A DNA stretch of 9,132 nt, from assembly GCA_947379685.1 (NCBI GenBank), contig CANCOG010000174.1:1-9132 (forward strand), given 5' to 3'. Source of the stretch: Flavipsychrobacter stenotrophus (lineage in GTDB: Bacteria; Bacteroidota; Bacteroidia; Chitinophagales; Chitinophagaceae). Shown in pieces: positions 5,918-9,132 of the stretch. Made by a program: the position numbers and the translations under genes. The notes beneath the pieces were generated by a model. That model saw only the letters and a list, made by a program, of their open reading frames with translations, did not search any database and was not told where the DNA came from. Position 1 is the stretch's first letter. Every line of letters starts with the position of its first letter.

Positions 5918-7495
5918 ATGGTTGATATTAAACCGGATGAAATATCGGCGATATTGCGCCAACAGTTAAGCAACGTCGATGGCGCTGCCAGCCTGGAAGA
6001 AGTAGGTACCGTATTACAGATAGGTGATGGTATCGCCCGTGTGTATGGCCTTACCAGTGTTCGCCAGGGCGAACTTGTTGAATTTGCAAACGGCGTAAAA
6101 GCCATTGCCCTCAATCTTGAAGAAGATAACGTGGGTGTGGTATTAATGGGAGACTACATGTCTATCCGCGAAGGTGACAAAGTGCGCCGTACCAATAAGA
6201 TCGCATCCATTCAGGTGGGCGAAGGAATGGTAGGTCGCGTAGTAAACACACTCGGCGAGCCAATTGATGGTAAAGGACCAATAAAGGGCGACCTTTACGA
6301 AATGCCAATGGAGCGTAAAGCACCTGGCGTTATCTTCCGTGAGCCGGTAAAAGAACCGCTCCAGACAGGTATCAAGGCGATCGATGCAATGATCCCGATC
6401 GGCCGTGGCCAGCGTGAGTTGGTTATCGGTGACAGGGGTACTGGTAAAACAGCGATCTGTATCGATGCCATTATCAATCAGAAAGAATTTTACGAAGCAG
6501 GCAAACCAGTTTATTGCATTTACGTTGCAATTGGCCAAAAAGCGTCAACTGTTGCCGGTGTAATGAAAACCCTGGAAGACGCAGGCGCTATGGCTTACAC
6601 AATTATTGTGTGTGCCTCTGCAGCTGACCCTGCCCCACTCCAGTTCTACGCTCCGTTCTCCGGCGCTGCGATTGGTGAATTCTTCCGTGATACAGGAAGG
6701 CCTGCATTGGTTGTTTATGATGACCTTTCCAAGCAAGCCGTAGCGTACCGTGAGGTGTCGCTGCTGTTACGCCGCCCTCCGGGTCGTGAGGCTTATCCTG
6801 GTGACGTATTCTACTTGCATAGCCGTTTGCTGGAGCGCGCCGCTAAGGTGATCAACAACGATGGTATCGCAAAACAAATGAATGACCTTCCGCCAAGCAT
6901 CAAGCATTTGGTTAAGGGTGGCGGTTCACTTACTGCATTGCCTATCATTGAAACTCAGGCCGGTGACGTATCTGCTTACATCCCAACTAACGTAATCTCC
7001 ATTACCGACGGTCAGATATTCCTTGAGAACAACTTGTTCAACTCTGGTATACGTCCTGCCATCAACGTGGGTATCTCTGTAAGCCGCGTAGGTGGTAATG
7101 CACAGATCAAATCCATGAAGAAAGTAGCAGGTACCCTGAAACTTGATCAGGCGCTGTTCCGTGAAATGGAAGCGTTCTCTAAGTTCGGTGGAGACCTTGA
7201 TGCTGCTACAAAGAACGTAATTGACAAGGGTAGCCGTAATGTGGAGATCCTGAAACAGTTACAGTACAATCCTTACAGCGTTGAAAAGCAGGTTGCTATT
7301 GTATACCTCGGTACCAACAACCTGATTCGCGAAGTAGCTGTAAAGAATGTAAAAGCATTTGAAGAGCTGTTCCTCCAGCAGATGGACATCAAGTTGCCAG
7401 ATGTACTGAAGGAATTCAAGAAGGGAAATCTGCCTGAAGATGGCCTCGCCAAGATGGTGAAACTGGCTCAGGATTTGATTCCACAGTTTAAATAA
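5918..7495 (+). CDS. atpA: F-type ATP synthase F1 subunit alpha
   Basis: Alpha alternates with beta in the F1 hexamer, binds non-catalytic nucleotide and supplies an arginine finger to the catalytic sites. The 525-residue product has the delta-binding N-terminus (PDEISAILRQQL), a beta-barrel domain (about 25-95), Walker A GDRGTGKT (171-178, K177), the VVYDDLSKQAVAYR segment, RRPPGREAYPGDVFYLHSR, and the alpha/beta family signature PAINVGISVS followed by R390, the counterpart of the E. coli arginine finger R376. The C-terminal helical domain is complete and the length is normal (E. coli 513). It is the last gene of the operon here: a strong hairpin starts 25 nt after its stop and no gamma gene follows. 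Codon choice (CGT/CGC for Arg) differs from the AGA/ATA-rich NTPase gene at the window start, which fits high expression. Confidence 0.98.
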   Translation: MVDIKPDEISAILRQQLSNVDGAASLEEVGTVLQIGDGIARVYGLTSVRQGELVEFANGVKAIALNLEEDNVGVVLMGDYMSIREGDKVRRTNKIASIQVGEGMVGRVVNTLGEPIDGKGPIKGDLYEMPMERKAPGVIFREPVKEPLQTGIKAIDAMIPIGRGQRELVIGDRGTGKTAICIDAIINQKEFYEAGKPVYCIYVAIGQKASTVAGVMKTLEDAGAMAYTIIVCASAADPAPLQFYAPFSGAAIGEFFRDTGRPALVVYDDLSKQAVAYREVSLLLRRPPGREAYPGDVFYLHSRLLERAAKVINNDGIAKQMNDLPPSIKHLVKGGGSLTALPIIETQAGDVSAYIPTNVISITDGQIFLENNLFNSGIRPAINVGISVSRVGGNAQIKSMKKVAGTLKLDQALFREMEAFSKFGGDLDAATKNVIDKGSRNVEILKQLQYNPYSVEKQVAIVYLGTNNLIREVAVKNVKAFEELFLQQMDIKLPDVLKEFKKGNLPEDGLAKMVKLAQDLIPQFK

Positions 7496-7520
7496 ATCTT
7501 AGTTTCTACAATAAATATTG

Positions 7521-7550
7521 AGCTGGCCGCCTTGAAAAGGGCGGCCAGCT
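7521..7550 (+). terminator. Hairpin terminator of the atp operon after atpA
   Basis: AGCTGGCCGCC (7521-7531) pairs perfectly with GGCGGCCAGCT (7540-7550). The 8-nt loop TTGAAAAG can close further into a GAAA tetraloop (7534-7537). The sequence after it is TTCGTAATAA, so there is no real T tract; termination may depend on the very stable stem or on a factor. Confidence 0.65.
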
Positions 7551-7687
7551 TCGTAATAAGAAACACTATAGAAATCCTAGGTTACCCACGAACTCCGTCA
7601 GCTGCAAGCCTGACCACCATTCCAGAACGAACAAATGATTGGGTTGAAATCTTCCCATTTGCTCACCAAAAATTCACACACAAAAAT

Positions 7688-7718
7688 ATTGGTGATAAGA
7701 TTGGTTTTTATAGCTTTG
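7688..7718 (+). promoter_or_regulatory. Bacteroidota-type promoter for the carrier-protein gene
   Basis: TAGCTTTG (7711-7718) matches the TAnnTTTG -7 consensus exactly. ATTGG (7688-7692) supplies the -33 TTG with a 19-nt gap before the -7 box, the spacing described for Bacteroidota housekeeping promoters. The start site would be near 7723-7726, leaving about 95 nt of leader before the ATG at 7820. Confidence 0.6.
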
Positions 7719-7819
7719 CAAACGTATTGGGAAATCGATTTTAAGGCAGTCAAACTTAACCTGTAAGGGATTTCCTGAGAATAACCAAACAGATTAATCA
7801 CAGTAAACAAACATAAAAT

Positions 7820-8068
7820 ATGGACGCAAATCAGGTGCTCAACGAATTGAATGGAATATTCAGGGACGAATTTGATAACAAGAAGATCAATATCAGCTTT
7901 ACTACGGTAGCTAATGACATTGAAGAGTGGGATTCTTTGAGCCATGTGCAGCTGATAGTAGCAATTGAAAAACACTTCAAACTCCGCTTTACAACCAGTG
8001 AGATCAACAACTGGAAGAATGTAGGCGAAATGTGTACAGCGATAGAAACACGCCTTAAGAATAAATAA
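7820..8068 (+). CDS. Acyl carrier protein-like (phosphopantetheine-binding) protein
   Basis: This small 82-residue acidic carrier protein should bear a 4'-phosphopantetheine arm on S39 in the motif EEWDSLSHVQLIVAIEK (35-51), the DSL signature of the family. Helices before (about 3-16) and after (about 59-80) fit the four-helix fold. The variant WDSLSHVQLI and the segment KLRFTTSEINNW resemble stand-alone carriers that I associate with O-acyltransferase or FkbH-type loci more than the fatty-acid AcpP (usually GADSLDTVEL). It has its own promoter, is not in the atp operon, and converges on a DltD-like SGNH gene. The A-rich leader (AAACATAAAATATG) is typical of the phylum and decides the start together with domain completeness. 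The acyl or aminoacyl cargo is unknown. Confidence 0.9.
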   Translation: MDANQVLNELNGIFRDEFDNKKINISFTTVANDIEEWDSLSHVQLIVAIEKHFKLRFTTSEINNWKNVGEMCTAIETRLKNK

Positions 8069-8094
8069 CTTCGGCGGTCATAAGCGATATTCAT

Positions 8095-8138
8095 AAAGAA
8101 GCGGCCAGTAATTCCTACAAATTACTGGCCGCTTCTTT
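8095..8138. terminator. Bidirectional terminator between the carrier-protein and SGNH genes
   Basis: A perfect 19-bp inverted repeat: AAAGAAGCGGCCAGTAATT (8095-8113) pairs with 8120-8138, leaving a 6-nt loop CCTACA. Each arm ends in a T-rich tail when read on its own strand (TTCTTT in both directions). It lies 26 nt after the + strand stop and 13 nt after the - strand stop, as expected for a terminator shared by convergent genes. Confidence 0.85.
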
Positions 8139-8151
8139 AGTCTACAATACC

Positions 8152-9123
8152 CTATTTACCTACCTGCGAGGGACTTATAATTTCCTTAAGTGTAAGGGCA
8201 AATTTTCTGCTGAATTGTTCCGAGCCCGACTTGTTCAGGTGCTGCGAGTTATAAAAATTAGCCTTGGTCAGCGTCAGTGAGTCGTTTGTATAATCCAGAA
8301 AAGGAAAGTCAAATTCCTTCGAAAATGCTCTGTACTCGCCAAAAATCTTATCACCGATCTTCTTATCCAGCATTTCGGTAATACCGTAATAAACCGGGGG
8401 GTACACCATAACAACCTTAATGTCATTTGTTTTACAAAAACTTAGGAATTCATGGAATAAGGCGACTGATTCAGTATCGAAACGAGGCCCCCAGCCACCT
8501 GGGTTTTCAGCCTTAAAATCCTCAAACGAATTATCCCAGGGCTTTTCCTGACCCTGGTATCCTTTATACTTAACTGGCTTTATTCCCTTACCACGATAGC
8601 TCATAATCCCCTCCTTAATTAAAACGAGTTCATTATTATACTTATACAATGGAAAGTACTTGTCAAAAATGTTGAAATGAGTATTACTGTTACTTACAAT
8701 ACCCCAAACCATGGTATCCTGCAGGTAGGGCAGGAACTGCTGAGTACCCGGCACTTCTGTCCCCTTGGCCAATGTGGCCACTAACCCCACTTCCTGCACT
8801 ATATACCTTGGTTTCTTATTATGTTGTAAATACATTTTGAACCGCTTGTACTGTAGCTCAAAAGGAGATCCATCAAGCCCGAGGTTAAAACAATTCAAAT
8901 TGAGTGTGCTATCCAGTATTTTCGGTGAAAAATGTACCCACGCCCTCGATGACCCCATAACAAGTAGGTCGGCATTGATCCTTCCGTTAAACAGTTCATT
9001 CCATTCGTCGTAGTAAGTATAATGCGACTTACGCAACCCACTATCTACAACATGGGCCCCAAAAAACAGTATTGGCAATGGCGCCAGGCAAAATATCAAT
9101 AAACTAATTAAAAACTTCTTCAT
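8152..9123 (-). CDS. Membrane-anchored SGNH-hydrolase/DltD-like protein
   Basis: The 323-residue product has an N-terminal signal/anchor (MKKFLISLLIFCLAPLPILF), so the rest lies outside the inner membrane. SGNH-type blocks are visible: block I LLVMGSSRAWVHFSP with S59 as the nucleophile candidate; NLGLDGS with N80/G82 as oxyanion candidates; and a C-terminal block NFYNSQHLNKSG with H295. The usual DxxH reads N292-S-Q-H, so the catalytic Asp is replaced by Asn (AAC codon). Conserved Trp/Pro-rich middle segments (ENPGGWGPR) are not assignable by me. Such proteins often act beside membrane O-acyltransferases in transferring acyl groups to cell-wall or exported glycans. It faces the carrier-protein gene tail to tail. 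The start is supported by the signal anchor, but the frame stays open for the 9 nt left in the window, so a longer form is possible. The family is fairly sure, the substrate unknown. Confidence 0.8.
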   Translation of the reverse strand: MKKFLISLLIFCLAPLPILFFGAHVVDSGLRKSHYTYYDEWNELFNGRINADLLVMGSSRAWVHFSPKILDSTLNLNCFNLGLDGSPFELQYKRFKMYLQHNKKPRYIVQEVGLVATLAKGTEVPGTQQFLPYLQDTMVWGIVSNSNTHFNIFDKYFPLYKYNNELVLIKEGIMSYRGKGIKPVKYKGYQGQEKPWDNSFEDFKAENPGGWGPRFDTESVALFHEFLSFCKTNDIKVVMVYPPVYYGITEMLDKKIGDKIFGEYRAFSKEFDFPFLDYTNDSLTLTKANFYNSQHLNKSGSEQFSRKFALTLKEIISPSQVGK

Positions 9124-9132
9124 GCGGCAACG

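Larger units (their letters stand above)
7496..7819. other. 324-bp gene-free region between atpA and the carrier-protein gene
   Basis: It contains the atpA terminator (7521-7550), about 135 bp with no recognised feature, a Bacteroidota-type promoter (7688-7718) and a presumed ~95-nt leader. A 70-codon frame (7532-7744) begins inside the terminator loop and is not supported as a gene. No remnant of atpG, such as its N-terminal ITKAMKMV-type motif, is visible in any frame. Confidence 0.65.

Noticed and set aside
7532..7744. 70-codon open frame downstream of atpA
   Set aside because: It starts inside the loop of the atpA terminator hairpin, runs through the carrier-gene promoter, and resembles no gamma subunit or other family known to me.

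Overview
The window looks like chromosomal DNA from a member of the Bacteroidota, probably a Chitinophagaceae-like organism. The evidence is: promoter-like elements of the Bacteroidota type (TAnnTTTG at -7) instead of sigma70 boxes; A-rich leaders without Shine-Dalgarno sequences; an ATP synthase a subunit with a signal peptide and a long periplasmic N-terminal domain; and an atp gene cluster that lacks atpD and atpC. The genus assignment is inference.

Layout: (1) Positions 1-2480 hold the 3' part of a P-loop NTPase/TPR protein of the AAA-like (STAND-type) class. Its N-terminus lies outside the window. It is more A+T-rich than the rest and ends at a strong intrinsic terminator (2522-2571). 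(2) A 446-bp gene-free stretch (2481-2926) carries a 115-nt segment with no G on the + strand, a four-tract G-quadruplex candidate on the - strand, a 10-bp direct repeat spaced 22 bp, and a Bacteroidota-type -7 element just before atpB. (3) Positions 2927-7495 are an F-type ATP synthase operon in the order atpB-atpE-atpF-atpH-atpA (a, c, b, delta, alpha). Three of its spacers are unusual: a terminator-like hairpin after atpE, a 21-bp inverted repeat of a TTAGCTAA-like octamer between atpF and atpH, and a 13-bp direct repeat between atpH and atpA. A GC-rich hairpin follows atpA; atpG, which usually follows atpA, is not there. (4) Positions 7496-7819 hold no gene but contain a well-formed promoter for the next gene. 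(5) Positions 7820-8068 encode an acyl/peptidyl carrier protein. (6) Positions 8152-9123, on the - strand and convergent with the carrier protein, encode a membrane-anchored SGNH/DltD-like protein. A perfect 19-bp-stem bidirectional terminator separates the two.

The five atp genes supply the whole Fo sector (a, b, c), the delta stalk connector and the alpha catalytic-hexamer subunit. Gamma, beta and epsilon must be encoded elsewhere. The carrier protein and SGNH protein resemble parts of extracytoplasmic O-acylation systems, but no membrane acyltransferase is in the window, so a functional link is only a hypothesis. I did not find a clearly new complete system. The most open questions are the missing N-terminal (possibly effector) part of the NTPase, the absent atpG, the structured spacers inside the atp operon, the G-free/quadruplex region upstream of atpB, and the altered catalytic motif in the SGNH protein.
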